A stretch of DNA of 64,000 bases. Source: JAPORK01 sp026710285. GTDB lineage: Bacteria > Pseudomonadota > Gammaproteobacteria > Pseudomonadales > Endozoicomonadaceae. The translations under genes were made by a program, and so were the position numbers. Of the stretch, positions 46,693 through 57,201 are shown one piece after another; positions within the stretch are counted from its first letter, which is position 1, and every line of letters begins with the position of its first letter. Location: positions 4,774,001 through 4,838,000 of the forward strand of contig OZ241746.1 in the NCBI GenBank assembly GCA_965201045.1. The letters run 5' to 3'. The notes under the pieces were generated by a model that worked only from the letters and a program-made list of their open reading frames with translations, ran no database searches and was not told the DNA's origin.

Positions 46693-47018
46693 TACTTAAA
46701 TCTCTGATAATTAACAATCATTCTGTCATTACAAATAATTTTGCAGTTCCTTTTTTACCTGTATCTCTGATGTTAGTGACACCCACCATACTTCCAATAT
46801 TTTTTTAATGGGTCAGACAAGTTAACTAATTAACCAGATTTTCTGTTTTAAAATACTACACTTACGCTAATATTTTTTCTGATAAGTTATTGGTTTTATT
46901 AACAATAAACCGGTCAGACACATAGCTATTTTCAATGATTCAAACACTAATTTTAATAATGATTTAAAAGTAATAAGTTATAGCTTAAATCGAATCAACC
47001 AAAAAAGGAAGTAATCAA
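46693..47018. other. divergent intergenic region
   Basis: Lies between the minus-strand DUF2237 gene and a plus-strand gene, so it should contain two promoters. It is AT-rich. An aaggaag precedes the ATG at 47019. Confidence 0.45.
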
Positions 47019-47400
47019 ATGAATACAATAAAAATACTCTTTTTATTGCTTATTTTTTCACTGTATAGCTTGTGTAATAAAGTATTTGCCCAAATCCAAA
47101 ACTGTGGAGATAGCTGCCTCTTTGTTGTAAATGAAAGCCACTCCTGTATGGCTGGAACTACCTGTATTGGATATAAATCAACACTAAGCTGTTCTCCAGG
47201 ACCTCCTGTACAAATTATGGAACTAAAAAACCTACCGGTGACAGTTTAAGTGCAGGAAAGTGTAAACTTATTCAATTACCATCAAATAATATGATAGTTA
47301 AATTTTTTGAAAAGAATAAATTATCTTCCATAAATTCATGTTCAGATTATTATTCGGAATCTCCGGTAAATGGAGGTACCTGTATTTTCATATCTCTATC
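47019..47400 (+). pseudogene. small secreted cysteine-rich protein gene, frameshifted and cut
   Basis: The first 76 codons give a signal peptide (IKILFLLLIFSLYSLCNKVF) and a short cysteine-rich mature part (QNCGDSCLFVVNESHSC). The frame stops at 47249. A shifted frame from about 47213 continues sensibly (NYGTKKPTGDSLSAGKCKL, then SINSCSDYYSESPVNGGTC) until it runs into a dispersed repeat and the intron. I read a frameshifted gene with its 3' end lost. A genuine 76-residue product remains possible. Confidence 0.55.
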
Positions 47401-47498
47401 GGGTAGAAGGAACCGCCCATTGGCAGTTCCAACCCCCACAGATCCCGGCGTGCGGATCGGAGAGTAGACCGTGGGAACCTCTCCCATAGCCCCTCGCA

Positions 47499-47532
47499 GA
47501 ACCGTACGTGAACCTCTCGATTCATACGGCTC
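47499..47532 (-). ncRNA. group II intron domain V
   Basis: The 34-nt hairpin starts GAGCCGTATG and ends CACGTACGGTTC on the minus strand, with the catalytic AGC triad near its 5' end. This matches the standard length and pairing of domain V. Confidence 0.9.
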
Positions 47533-47535
47533 CCA

Positions 47536-48784
47536 TCAGGCAAACACATCTGTCATTCCTGCACACCAATGTGCAAATAAACGAGGACATCGTCCAACAA
47601 TATTTTCCAGTAATCGTATGGCACAGATCTTATGCTTACGAAAATATTCGTATTTTCGTCTGATCCATCTCACCAGTACCTTATTAACATGTCGAAAGAC
47701 ATTACGTAGAGCTGAACGATAATAACGACCATAATAAGTCATCCACCCGAATAACACAGGATTTAGCCATTGAGCTATTTGTGTTAGTTCCAGATCAGTA
47801 CGACTTCTGATACGCATTTTTCGTATCTTACTTCGCATGGCTTTTTTGTGCCGTTTTACTTACCGCTGGTGTAAAGTTTAGGAATAACAAGTTTGTTTTG
47901 CTATTCTCACAGATTCTGCGTCTGAATGTATAACCCAGAAAATCAAAGGTAGTATTCTCATGATTTCCCTTACGCTTTCCATCCTTACAGTAAACGATTT
48001 TTGTTTTCTGTGGATGTAGTTCCAGTCCACAAGCCTGAAACCTCTTCTGAAGTGCTATAAGCAACTGTTTAGACTCAGTCTCACTGGAACAGTGTACAAG
48101 ACCATCATCAGCATAACGACACCAGACCATTGACGGATAATGCTTCTGCATCCATTTATCAAAAACATAATGCAGAAATAGATTAGCCAGCAACGGACTT
48201 ATTACGCCACCTTGTGGTGTACCTTTGTCCCGTGCTTCTGTTCGTCCATCCTCTAATTGCTGCGGTGCTGTCAACCACCGTTTGATATATAATAATACCC
48301 ACGGATTTTTAGTATGTTTATGCACCGCTTTCAATAGCAGATCATGGGGAATATGGTCAAATAAACCTTTGATATCAAACTCTAGTACCCAGTTGTACTT
48401 CCAGCATCTCCGTCGGGTAATTCCTACTGCATCCAGCGCAGACTTGTTTGGTCTGTAACCATATGAATCCGACAGAAAATGGGGTTCTACCTGTGGCTCA
48501 AAAGCCAGCTTTACCACCATTTGTGCTACCCGATCCGCAACAGTTGGAATACCTAACACTCTTTTCCCTCCGGTTTTCTTTGGTATTTTTAACGCTTTCA
48601 CCGGTGGTGGAAAATAGCTACCAGACGACATACGATTCCATAGCTTGTACAGATTATTTTCCAGATTCGCTTCAAAGTCAGCCAGTGACTGCTTATCCAC
48701 TCCCGCAGCACCCTTATTTTCTTTTACACATCTCCACGCATAAAGTACTACTCGTTTATCAATCTCAAATGGTTTTGCTTTCAT
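47536..48784 (-). pseudogene. ltrA: group II intron reverse transcriptase/maturase, frameshifted
   Basis: The first frame (48784-47828, 318 residues) has the RT core: KGAAGVDKQSL, KKTGGKRVLGIPTVADRV, FDIKGLFDHIPH, GTPQGGVISPLLANLFLHY and the catalytic RYADDG. The maturase part continues in a second frame (47838-47536): KIRKMRIRSRTDLELTQIAQ, LNPVLFGWMTYYGRYYRSAL. An extra base next to an A-run near 47840-47850 explains the shift. The endonuclease domain is absent, as in many bacterial intron RTs. As it stands, a full-length protein would need ribosomal frameshifting. Confidence 0.88.
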
Positions 48785-49258
48785 CTAATAGTTCCTCCTG
48801 CAATTTGCAGTTGAATATCAACTAAAGCTGCCTGACGCTGCCCCTTCACTCCATACCCATTACAGGTACTTCTTCACTACTACGAACAGCTCCGCCCCTG
48901 TATCACGCATCGGTACTCTCATACTTACTATTTCAGTAGCTTGTATTTCTCCCTTATCATCGTGATGACAGGTTCCCGTAGTTCCCACGAAAAGCCCAAT
49001 ACAAAGTCGCGCCTGCTGTACGCCGGACACCATTTGCACAGCATTCGGAGTTTACTTGCAAACTTATCCCGGAAGTACGGAACGCCTCCGGTTTTGATGT
49101 CACTCGCCCTTACGACGCGTCAACACAGGTTCGGTTTTACTCGCCTCTTTGTATCACACCTGCCAACTTCATGAGTTGACTTTTCCTTAACGCTCACGAC
49201 CCATGCTCTTAACATACGCCGCTTAAGGTGGTTTGGAGCCGGTTTCCGACAACAGACT

Positions 49259-49328
49259 CATACTCTTATACACAAATATTTACAGCATATATTAATATAT
49301 GCTGTAAATATTTGTGTATAAGAGTATG
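49259..49328. repeat. perfect 70-bp palindrome
   Basis: Two 35-bp arms with no spacer: catactcttatacacaaata and onward to the centre attaat, then the exact reverse complement. It lies in the 5' structural part of the group II intron. Such a sequence can extrude as a cruciform or fold into an RNA hairpin. Confidence 0.97.
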
Positions 49329-49751
49329 CTCCCCACCTCGGAGTACTATCAGCTAGTCTGACTTCCTAAACGTCATCGAGTTATCCTCACTTTTTTTCAG
49401 CTTGTCAAACTCTACAGGCTCCGCCTGAACATTCAGGATCTCCCTTGTTCACGTAAAATCATTTGATAGCATGCTGTGAGTACGAACCCCGGAAGCAGTC
49501 AGGATGCCTTGTCATTAGCGGAACTCCTAACTTCTGCTTTCCCTTTAAGCACAGAAGGTCAGCTGCTTCAATAATAGACAATTTCGAGGTTAATTATCTC
49601 TTAGCTAGTGTTACGGCCTGCTATCTTCCTGTCTACGCTTCGCAGTGATCGATACCTCACACCACGCAAGACTTGGTACACGGCTGCCGACCTCAGCTTT
49701 ACCGTGGCGACCATTTCAGGTCGCAAGATTTTACGCGCTTGCAAGGCGCAC

Positions 49752-50504
49752 GTGCTACCGTCTTTGCTTGTAAAGATCTGGCGATGAAGAAAAAACAGGA
49801 AAGTTTATTCCTTTCATTCATACCTTCAGTGGACACCCTTCTGGATAATTGAGTGAATCAATACGTACAAAACTTCCTGCTTTTTTTATCTTCCATACTC
49901 AAAGCAACTGTTCGGTTACTTTTAAGGGTAAAAATAAAATGTTTTTTAAATTGTAATGCACAAAGTTCATATTATCAGATGAAGAAAACCAACTATCTGC
50001 AAGAACATACTTATACTTCAGTTGATTATCAGTGCATACCGTTAACATTTGTTGCATTAGCTGGTTTTTAGTTATGTGACTTTTCCTCTTTTGTTTTTGT
50101 GTTGCAATATCATAAAATACGACAGGTTTTTCGATTAACTCAAAAGCTACCGGAATTTTTGTATCACCTGACGAGTACAGCATATTGAGTATATTAATAC
50201 CTTTCACAGTCTGACCTGTGCTATGATCGTAATGCCAACAAACAAGCTCATTTTCATCACTGTGTGGCTTTTCCTGAATTGTATCATCCACAATCAGAAC
50301 GGCAGTATCTGATTCTATTTGCCTGACCGTACTTTTTACTTCTTTCCACAGATCTTTAGAAGTCTATTTTCTTTCAGCAAGAAAACGGCTGATTTTATCA
50401 TGACTGACAGAACCATCCACTAACTGGGATAGTCCTGTCGCTGTAGTTTTATTAAATGAACTAATGAGATAGTCACTATATAAGTCAAGTAGTTATTTAT
50501 TCAT
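49752..50504 (-). pseudogene. IS4/IS701-type DDE transposase, degenerate
   Basis: The reading frame starts at the ATG at 50504 but meets TAA at codon 4 and TAG near 50364. The main readable part (50291-49899) has DDTIQEKP, CWHYDHSTGQ, KGINILNMLY and VLADSWFSS, the conserved blocks of this transposase family. Further family sequence continues in shifted frames (NRTVALSMEDKK, RIDSLNYPEGCPLK) and ends at FTSKDGST, where the group II intron begins. Clearly inactive. Confidence 0.88.
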
Positions 50505-50664
50505 GCAGCTTATTATACAATAGATAAACTTGATAAAAAACCACTTTTGCGTAACATCAGTTAATAAGAGAATCCCCCGGTCTGTTTACAAACTGTATTG
50601 TCTTTGAAAGCAGATAATGTTATCATGCTCAATTTACTTATCAACAATTAACTGAAAGAGTAAA

Positions 50665-51228
50665 ATGCTTATGAAAAACCAGAGAATACACAAAAAAGTA
50701 ATAACAGTAACTTTAACTGTTTTTGCATTAGTTTTTGGGTGGCAAGGTTATATTTATGGTGATACCTGTAACACCTGTCAACCTGAAAACAAATTACTTC
50801 CTGAGCAATGTGATAGTGTTAATACAGTTTGCCAGACTCAAGATAAATTGTCTCCAGAACAAAGTGATAACACAGCTTACCAGACTGAAGATAAATCATC
50901 CTCTGAGCAAAGTGATCGCTGTGACTATCAGGATGAATGTGAACTGCCATCTAATCAAAATAATCGTATTACAATCTATCAGGCTGACAACCTGTTTTAT
51001 CCCGGTGAGTGTTGCACGATTTTTGATACAACAACTACATTTACTGTTCTTGAGAATGGATATGCTCAAATAAGTTATATTAAATTCGATGGCAGATCAA
51101 CCTGCATTGCCTGCCAGCAAAGCCCCACAGAGGTAAGCATAACGAAATACGGTAAAATGTTTATAGCAAGGAAAATTTCTTCATATTGCTGGGCAACTAC
51201 TATCGTAGAATCAGATACTGAACTATAG
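50665..51228 (+). CDS. secreted protein with CQ-rich N-terminal repeats
   Basis: A 187-residue protein; the start may also be the ATG at 50671. It has a signal peptide (VITVTLTVFALVFGWQGYIYG). The mature N-terminus has degenerate repeats of about 20 residues (ENKLLPEQCDSVNTVCQTQ, DKLSPEQSDNTAYQTE, DKSSSEQSDRCDYQDE). A C-terminal globular part with several cysteines follows (FYPGECCTIFDTTTTF, STCIACQQSP). No family recognised. Similar overall plan to other lineage-specific secreted genes of the window. Confidence 0.65.
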   Translation: MLMKNQRIHKKVITVTLTVFALVFGWQGYIYGDTCNTCQPENKLLPEQCDSVNTVCQTQDKLSPEQSDNTAYQTEDKSSSEQSDRCDYQDECELPSNQNNRITIYQADNLFYPGECCTIFDTTTTFTVLENGYAQISYIKFDGRSTCIACQQSPTEVSITKYGKMFIARKISSYCWATTIVESDTEL

Positions 51229-51846
51229 ACAAATACATACGTCAGCCTCAGGAGCAAGATCATACTTGGCTGACTTGTTGACATCCTCTCCTCCCTAAAG
51301 GCTCTCTCTTAGTCACATTTTCAGGCTCTGATTTTTATCCTGGCAGGTTGCTTGCTACTGAATACCAGTCTTTTTGGCATAAACCCGTGGGCTGAGCCTG
51401 TGGAAGCCAAGAGGTCAAAAGCAGTCGAGCTTCGACAAGCTCAGCCCGCGGAGGCGGGAATCCATTAACAGCAATCATTACCGAAAATATAACTTCCCTA
51501 TTACGGGATTCCGGCAATCCCTGCCATAATGACAAGGTTATTTCAGCATCAGCAGTTTAAAAGCAATGATTTTTATTATTCAGCCAAAAACTCCGAACCA
51601 GAATTTGTGTATAAAAGACAGCCTAAAGGAAGGGATTCCTCCTGCGAGACGCTCATGCTAAAGCGCAAGGATGTTTCTGGCAACATTAACATCTCTATCC
51701 AATACAGCTCCACACTTACAGACCCATTCTCTTACTCCTAAACCTACTCTACCTTTCGGACTACTGTCTGAGATTTCTTAATATAGCTGAATCGTTACAT
51801 TAAATTCTTATATGGGTATTTTAAATTCAGAGGTGTTACTCATTTG
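51229..51846. other. intergenic region with partial MITE
   Basis: Contains a MITE left half with REP palindrome (51305-51451). A 70-codon frame at 51529-51741 has no ribosome-binding site and is probably chance. Positions 51540-51600 resemble 57130-57180 (aaaagcaatgatttttatt, then cagccaaaaactccgaa), another dispersed repeat. Confidence 0.55.
51305..51451. mobile_element. partial MITE, left half with REP core
   Basis: Begins tctcttagtcacattttcag and runs nearly identically to 56873-57022 through the REP palindrome (51385-51451). The right terminal repeat is absent. Confidence 0.8.
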
Positions 51847-52428
51847 TCATTTGACGTTGTTGTTATTTTTAGCATCCGATTCACATTGTGCGTTACGTGT
51901 TTTACGCTCGTTTATCATTTTTAATCCCTCTTGGACATCTCTTTTCGTTTGTCTTTTCGTTTGTTCTTTTTCTTGATATCGATGGTATTCAACGGCTATA
52001 TCTTCCCCAAACTCTTGAACCTGATGCATGCCCATGGCCATACATTGTATTCCTTTCATTGAAGATTGAGTTCTATCGGTAAACGCTGGTGGTTCCCGTC
52101 CGGCAGCGGTGAAAAAGTATGCAGCCGTATTGGTAAAGCATAGAATTATTCTGGCAAATTGGTTTGACCTCCAGAGCATATTATTCCTATTGTTGTAAAT
52201 ATAACTTGCTAATTTTTTTATTGGTTTATATATTGCGTTCAGTAGAAAAATAAAGGGTCTTGTCAACTTTTCAAAAATTGTATTGTTGGATTCATTGCAC
52301 TTATTGGTGCCGGTAAATTCTACTACTGCCTTTACTGCCTTTTCCGTATTAGATCCTTGCAGAGTATCTGTTGTTGGAATACTGCTCTCTGCCGCAAGAT
52401 TGTTTGAGTTTATGGATGGAGAAAACAT
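51847..52428 (-). CDS. hypothetical protein
   Basis: A 193-residue protein without an N-terminal signal peptide. A central hydrophobic stretch (FARIILCFTNTAAYFFTAAG, about residues 93-112) may be a membrane segment, and the C-terminal third is a charged helix (YQEKEQTKRQTKRDVQEG) that may form a coiled coil. I recognise no family. Lineage-specific; effector-like architecture is only a suggestion. Confidence 0.5.
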   Translation of the reverse strand: MFSPSINSNNLAAESSIPTTDTLQGSNTEKAVKAVVEFTGTNKCNESNNTIFEKLTRPFIFLLNAIYKPIKKLASYIYNNRNNMLWRSNQFARIILCFTNTAAYFFTAAGREPPAFTDRTQSSMKGIQCMAMGMHQVQEFGEDIAVEYHRYQEKEQTKRQTKRDVQEGLKMINERKTRNAQCESDAKNNNNVK

Positions 52429-53042
52429 TCTTTTAACCTAACTTTTCAAATGTTTTGAAGTTGCTAATATTCATGGTAATCGCATCAGGTCTTATATCAA
52501 TTGCATTTTTCTTTTTGTGTTTACAGTGTTTACTACCAGCCCGGCAAGAAATAATTTTCATGCTTTTCTCATATTAGTCAAGTTAATTGTCTCTGCAGAA
52601 TATTGTTTAAAAAGTATTCTATGAATGGTATCAAATCAAGCTCCTCAGTTAAGCAATTGTGATAAATTTTCAAAGCAAATATCTTTTTAATTAGTATCTC
52701 AACTATTTGAAGTTGCATCCTATCAAAACAAGTGTTGCAAGTAAATATCTTTTCAGAATAAAACTCCAAAATTTTCGCTATCTCCTCCGCAAGTGAAAAT
52801 GGATGCTATTGGTTACAGGTTCTGATCATTATGCTAAAAAAAAGATAATGCATACCTTGCTTTTGACTTTTACATTTTTTTAAGTCATTCTTTTAAAAAA
52901 TACTCATTTTAGCAACGCACTACAAACCCTTTGCAATATATAAAATATGTCTTATATATGTAGCAAAATAATTGACTTAAAACAACTATAATCATCCTGT
53001 TTGAATGAACTAGATACTCTTGTCTTTAAATCTTTAAACCAG
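52429..53042. other. AT-rich region, weak 63-codon frame
   Basis: A 63-residue minus-strand frame at 52578-52769 (MEFYSEKIFTCNTCFDRM onward) has a CxxC motif but no clear ribosome-binding site. It may be a gene remnant. The rest shows nothing I recognise. Confidence 0.35.
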
Positions 53043-53663
53043 TCAGATAAATGTATAAATATTTTTCTCTGTGAAGACGGCATCAAGCCGGATATCCCAT
53101 GAATCAGTTGGAACACCTTCTGCTATACATTGAAAATCATGAGCGATTCCAATCAATAAAGGAGCAGGGTGCCACTTATCCCTGTTCAGGAAACTTTTAT
53201 CATAGAAACCACCTCCCATGCCCAGCCGGTTACCCATAAGATCAAATGCGACTAATGGTACAAGCACAACATCAAGATGCCATGGACAAATATATTCATC
53301 AAAACCACAAACCGGTTCATTAATTCCATAACGATTTGCCTGCATTTCTCTGGCTTCATCCCACGGTGCAAAAAGGATCTCCCGATTTTTTGTGGACAAG
53401 ATAACAGGAACATAACACTTTTTTTTCATTTGCTGTAATTTTTTTAGCATAATTGTTGTATCAACTTCTCCATTAGCAGAGCAATAGATTGCAATGTGTT
53501 GACCGCTGCATATTGGAGGATAAGTCATCAGTTTTGTTAAAATACACTCAGCATTAAATATTTGCTGCGTTTTTGAAAAACTATTGCGTATTTTCAGGAG
53601 CTTTTCTCTCAATTTTTGTTTAGCTTGTTTATTTGTTGTTTTTTTTATATCTAAATCTTTCAC
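53043..53663 (-). CDS. ygfA: 5-formyltetrahydrofolate cyclo-ligase
   Basis: A 206-residue cytoplasmic enzyme converting 5-formyl-THF to 5,10-methenyl-THF with ATP. Marks are KQKLREKLLKIRN at the N-terminus, YCSANGEVDT, the RYGINEPVCG substrate segment and the ATP-binding VPLVAFDLMGNRLGMGGGFYD. Normal family length. In many gammaproteobacteria this gene follows the 6S RNA gene; I found no 6S RNA in the 290 bp upstream. Confidence 0.93.
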   Translation of the reverse strand: MKDLDIKKTTNKQAKQKLREKLLKIRNSFSKTQQIFNAECILTKLMTYPPICSGQHIAIYCSANGEVDTTIMLKKLQQMKKKCYVPVILSTKNREILFAPWDEAREMQANRYGINEPVCGFDEYICPWHLDVVLVPLVAFDLMGNRLGMGGGFYDKSFLNRDKWHPAPLLIGIAHDFQCIAEGVPTDSWDIRLDAVFTEKNIYTFI

Positions 53664-53956
53664 CCACCGGCTCCTTTTTGTTTAAACCACCTGAATTTTA
53701 GCACTCTGAAAGTTTCAGTATTGCTTTAATTAATATTGTTTCATAATATGATCTGACTGTGTTTTAGTATATATGAATTGTCTGCAAACAAAATTGAAGC
53801 CTGCTTTTTAGCACAAAGGTGTATTATGTTATTTTTGATAAGACAGGATATACTTAGCCCGGGGCTTGCTTTCATCTGGAAATATTAAACCAGCTAACAA
53901 GCCATCTTCAAGAACAATGTATTATTAAAGATTTATTTTGCTGACTTTAAAATTTT

Positions 53957-56761
53957 ATGCGTAATATACTGACCAAACAACCAAAAACAGATCAGTTTTC
54001 AGATAGCCTTTCAGCAGCAGAAAAAGCATCCCTGCTTGATATGGATACGCTTCAGAAAGCATTACGTGCTAATAACAAGCCGGTAACAGAGCTTGTTAAA
54101 CAGACGCTGAAAAGAGCCGAACAACAAATGAATGAGTGGTTTCGTCAGGAACGGAGTATCATTGCTTTGGTGCACGGGCGGTCATGGTTGCTTGATCAGC
54201 TAATTGTTCTTTTGTGGCGACAATGCATTGATACCTGTTACAAAAACAGCAGCATAATCCAACCCTCCTTACCACCACCATCACTTTTTGCCACAGGAGG
54301 TTATGGCAGAAAAGAGCTGCATCCACATTCAGATATTGATCTCCTTGTGTTAACAGAAAACGAAACCGATGAAAATTTTTTTGCTGGCGCAATTAAAAAA
54401 TTTATTACCTGGCTATGGGATATTGGCTTAAAAGTTGGAACTGCTGTACGCACACTTGCACAATCCTCATCACTGGCAAAAAATGATATCAGCGTGCTGA
54501 CATCGCTGATGGAAGCCCGTCTTTTATCAGGTAATATTGAGCTGTATACACAATTGCAAAAGAGCATTGCTCCTTCAGTAATGTGGTCTGGTCACCATTA
54601 TTTACAAGCTAAGTATGCTGAACAAAAAAAGCGCCATATAAAATACAATCAAACATCCTATAACCTAGAACCCGATATAAAAGAGTCTCCCGGTGGGCTG
54701 CGTGATATTCATATGATTTTGTGGGTGTTACAACGACATTATAACCATTCAGGTCTTGTGCATCTTGTGGAGTTGGGTTTTTTATTCCCCGAAGAATGTC
54801 TTATGCTACAACGTGCCCGTAATATTTTGTGGACAATCCGTTGGGCGTTACACACGATTAGTGGCAGAGCAGAAGACCGTTTATTGTTTGATTATCAAAA
54901 AACATTAGCTGCTCAGATGGGTTTTAAAGATATCCATGATTCATTAGCAATTGAACAATTTATGCAGGTATACTTTCGGGTTGTCACCGATATTGCCACA
55001 TTGAAAGACGTACTGATCCAGCATTATCATGATGATATTCTGTTAGCCAACACTGACCGTACTATTGTAGCTGTCAATGACCGTTTTCAGTTGTGTAATC
55101 AATATCTGGAAATAACCCGCCATGATGTCTTTAAACAACATCCTCCGGCTATTTTTGAAGCATTTGTAATTATCACATACAATTCATCTATACTGGGTGC
55201 CAGAGCTTCAACTATCCGGGCATTACGTTCAAACCTGGAGTTAATTGATGATAATTTTAGGCAAAACAAAGAAGTCATTTCTCTTTTTATGAAACTACTG
55301 AGAGCACCTTATGGTCTCAGTTCAGCACTGCGTAAAATGACTCGTTATGGTATTTTAGGTCGTTATCTCCCGGAATTTGCGCATATTACAGGTCAAATGC
55401 AGTATGATTTATTTCATATCTATACGGTAGAAGCGCACACTCTGTTACTGATTAAATTTTTACGCAAATTCAGATATAAGTCTCATAAAGAATATTTTCC
55501 ACTTGCGTATGAAGTGCATAAAGCACTGCCTGCACCTGAGTTGCTCTATATTGCAGCGCTTTACCATGATATTGCTAAAGGGCGTGGCGGTAACCATTCA
55601 GAGCTTGGTGCAGAAGAAGCCAGAATATTTTGTCAACGCCATCTTCTGAGTCAACAAGATAGCGATCTTGTTGTTTGGTTGGTAAAATATCACCTTAAAC
55701 TTTCTGCAACAGCACAGAGAAAGGATCTTTCTGACGAGCAGGTACTGTTTAAATTTGCTCGTTTTGTGGGTTGTGTAGATCGGTTAAACTATCTTTATTG
55801 TCTTACTGTCGCAGATATTAATGCAACGAACCCTAAATTATGGAATAACTGGAGAGGCTCACTCTTAAATCAGTTATATTATGCAAGCAAGAAAATACTT
55901 TTGCATGGTACACATGCAGTAATAGAAAAAGATAAAAAAGATATTTCGCAAATTAAAGCTCAGGCTGAAACAGCATTAAAACAGCAAGGTGCGGATACAG
56001 AAAAAGCGCTCAGGTGGTGGAACAAGGCAGGAGACAGTTATCTTTCACGCTACAGTGTTGATGAAATCATATGGCATACTGAGCATTTTTTAAAACAAAA
56101 AAATGAGCAGACACCTTTTGTTATTGTCCGTAATCTGCCTGGACAACCTCCAGGTGGAACGGCTGTTTTTATCTATACACCGTATACACCAGAGACGCTT
56201 GCTGCTGTTGCATCAAAACTTGAACGCCTTGGTTTTAACATTATGGATGCGCAGGTCATTATTTCAGAGCATTATTTTTGTATGGATACATTTATTGTGC
56301 TTGATGCGGATAATTCATTTATTTCATCGGATTCATCACAAATACGTCAAGCATGTTATCAGTTGCAGCAATATTTAAAAAAACCCATGCATTTTAAACA
56401 AAGATTACAACGTAAAACACCACGGTTATTACGTTATTTTAGTCAGCCACCACAGATAAAAATTTCACAGGATACGACCAGAAAACAGACTGAAGTGCAA
56501 ATTTTTGCTACTGACAGACCTGGGCTGCTTGCCATTATCGTCGATATATTTTCTACTTATAAAATCCGGGTACAAAAAGCAAAAATACTCACACTGGGAG
56601 AGAGGGTTGAAGATATATTTTTAATCACTACCCATAAAGGAGGGTGTGTTACTGATCCCGAGTTACTAAACAGATTAACCGCCGCTTTAACTCAAAGTAT
56701 TCTCCGGCATGCACAAAAGGACTGTTATCCATCAATCAGCAAAAAAAAATCTGCGTTATAA
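53957..56761 (+). CDS. glnD: [protein-PII] uridylyltransferase/uridylyl-removing enzyme
   Basis: A 934-residue bifunctional nitrogen sensor (E. coli 890). The nucleotidyltransferase motif is ATGGYGRKELHPHSDIDLLV near residue 112, the HD hydrolase motif YHDIAKGRGGNHSELG near 535, and two ACT domains near 720-800 and 845-920 (ATDRPGLLAIIVDIFSTYKI) sense glutamine. It modifies PII according to glutamine level and so controls glutamine synthetase and nitrogen regulation. Both catalytic motifs are intact. A PII partner is not in the window. Confidence 0.96.
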   Translation: MRNILTKQPKTDQFSDSLSAAEKASLLDMDTLQKALRANNKPVTELVKQTLKRAEQQMNEWFRQERSIIALVHGRSWLLDQLIVLLWRQCIDTCYKNSSIIQPSLPPPSLFATGGYGRKELHPHSDIDLLVLTENETDENFFAGAIKKFITWLWDIGLKVGTAVRTLAQSSSLAKNDISVLTSLMEARLLSGNIELYTQLQKSIAPSVMWSGHHYLQAKYAEQKKRHIKYNQTSYNLEPDIKESPGGLRDIHMILWVLQRHYNHSGLVHLVELGFLFPEECLMLQRARNILWTIRWALHTISGRAEDRLLFDYQKTLAAQMGFKDIHDSLAIEQFMQVYFRVVTDIATLKDVLIQHYHDDILLANTDRTIVAVNDRFQLCNQYLEITRHDVFKQHPPAIFEAFVIITYNSSILGARASTIRALRSNLELIDDNFRQNKEVISLFMKLLRAPYGLSSALRKMTRYGILGRYLPEFAHITGQMQYDLFHIYTVEAHTLLLIKFLRKFRYKSHKEYFPLAYEVHKALPAPELLYIAALYHDIAKGRGGNHSELGAEEARIFCQRHLLSQQDSDLVVWLVKYHLKLSATAQRKDLSDEQVLFKFARFVGCVDRLNYLYCLTVADINATNPKLWNNWRGSLLNQLYYASKKILLHGTHAVIEKDKKDISQIKAQAETALKQQGADTEKALRWWNKAGDSYLSRYSVDEIIWHTEHFLKQKNEQTPFVIVRNLPGQPPGGTAVFIYTPYTPETLAAVASKLERLGFNIMDAQVIISEHYFCMDTFIVLDADNSFISSDSSQIRQACYQLQQYLKKPMHFKQRLQRKTPRLLRYFSQPPQIKISQDTTRKQTEVQIFATDRPGLLAIIVDIFSTYKIRVQKAKILTLGERVEDIFLITTHKGGCVTDPELLNRLTAALTQSILRHAQKDCYPSISKKKSAL

Positions 56762-57201
56762 GTCAGTTTATCAAGAACGCCGTAAAACTTGGTCCTTCAG
56801 TGCTGTCTTAGTCACATTTTTTATCAGGTAGAAGCAACTGCCAATTAGTAGTGCCAACCCCCATAAATCCTGTCTCTTAGTCACATTTTTCAGGCTCTGA
56901 TTTTTATCCTGACAGGTTGCCTACTACTGAATATACCAGTCTTTTTGGCATAAACCCGTGGGCTGAGCTTGTCGAAGTCCGGAGGGCAAAAGCAGCCGGG
57001 CTTCGACAAGCTCAGCCCACGGCGTATTCAGTAAAGATTGGTATATTCAGCAGAAAATAAAACTTTCATGATAAAAGTCAGAGCTTAAAAAATGTGACTA
57101 AGAGAAAGACGGAAATGACGGAGTTTTTCAGTATCACCCACCTGTTAAAAGCAAGGATTTTTACTCAACCAAAAACTCCGAAAAGAGATTATAAACAGAC
57201 C
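56762..57201. other. intergenic region with MITE ends
   Basis: A solo MITE end (tcttagtcacattttttatc) lies near 56805. A repeat shared with 47401-47446 (caactgccaattagtagtgc, then caaccccca) spans about 56825-56870. A full MITE occupies 56873-57105. No gene. Confidence 0.7.
56873..57105. mobile_element. complete 233-bp MITE with REP-like core
   Basis: The left end tctcttagtcacatttttca and the right end gcttaaaaaatgtgactaag (…agaga) are terminal inverted repeats of about 28 bp. The inverted symmetry continues inward (ctgaatataccag / tggtatattcag) to the central REP palindrome at 56956-57022. It has no coding capacity. Partial relatives lie at 15735, 22460 and 51305. No target-site duplication is obvious. 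Confidence 0.85.

Larger units (their letters stand above)
47456..49751 (-). mobile_element. degenerate bacterial group II intron
   Basis: Read on the minus strand, the element begins with GTGCGCC (49751 downward), contains a reverse transcriptase frame, and ends after a classic 34-nt domain V and a ctactc branch-type motif. The 3' end near 47456 is approximate. The RT is frameshifted and domain I carries a 70-bp palindrome, so self-mobility is doubtful. At the 5' side it sits in an IS transposase pseudogene; the 3' flank is a different repeat, so one junction has been rearranged. Confidence 0.8.

Noticed and set aside
47471..49648. Plus-strand ORFs across the group II intron
   Set aside because: They are antisense shadows of the reverse transcriptase and of structured intron RNA.
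51529..51741. 70-codon plus-strand ORF
   Set aside because: Its first part is a dispersed repeat shared with about 57130-57180 and it lacks a ribosome-binding site.
53664..53956. Possible 6S RNA upstream of the cyclo-ligase gene
   Set aside because: The location is right for gammaproteobacteria, but I could not see the long closing stem and central bubble of 6S RNA.
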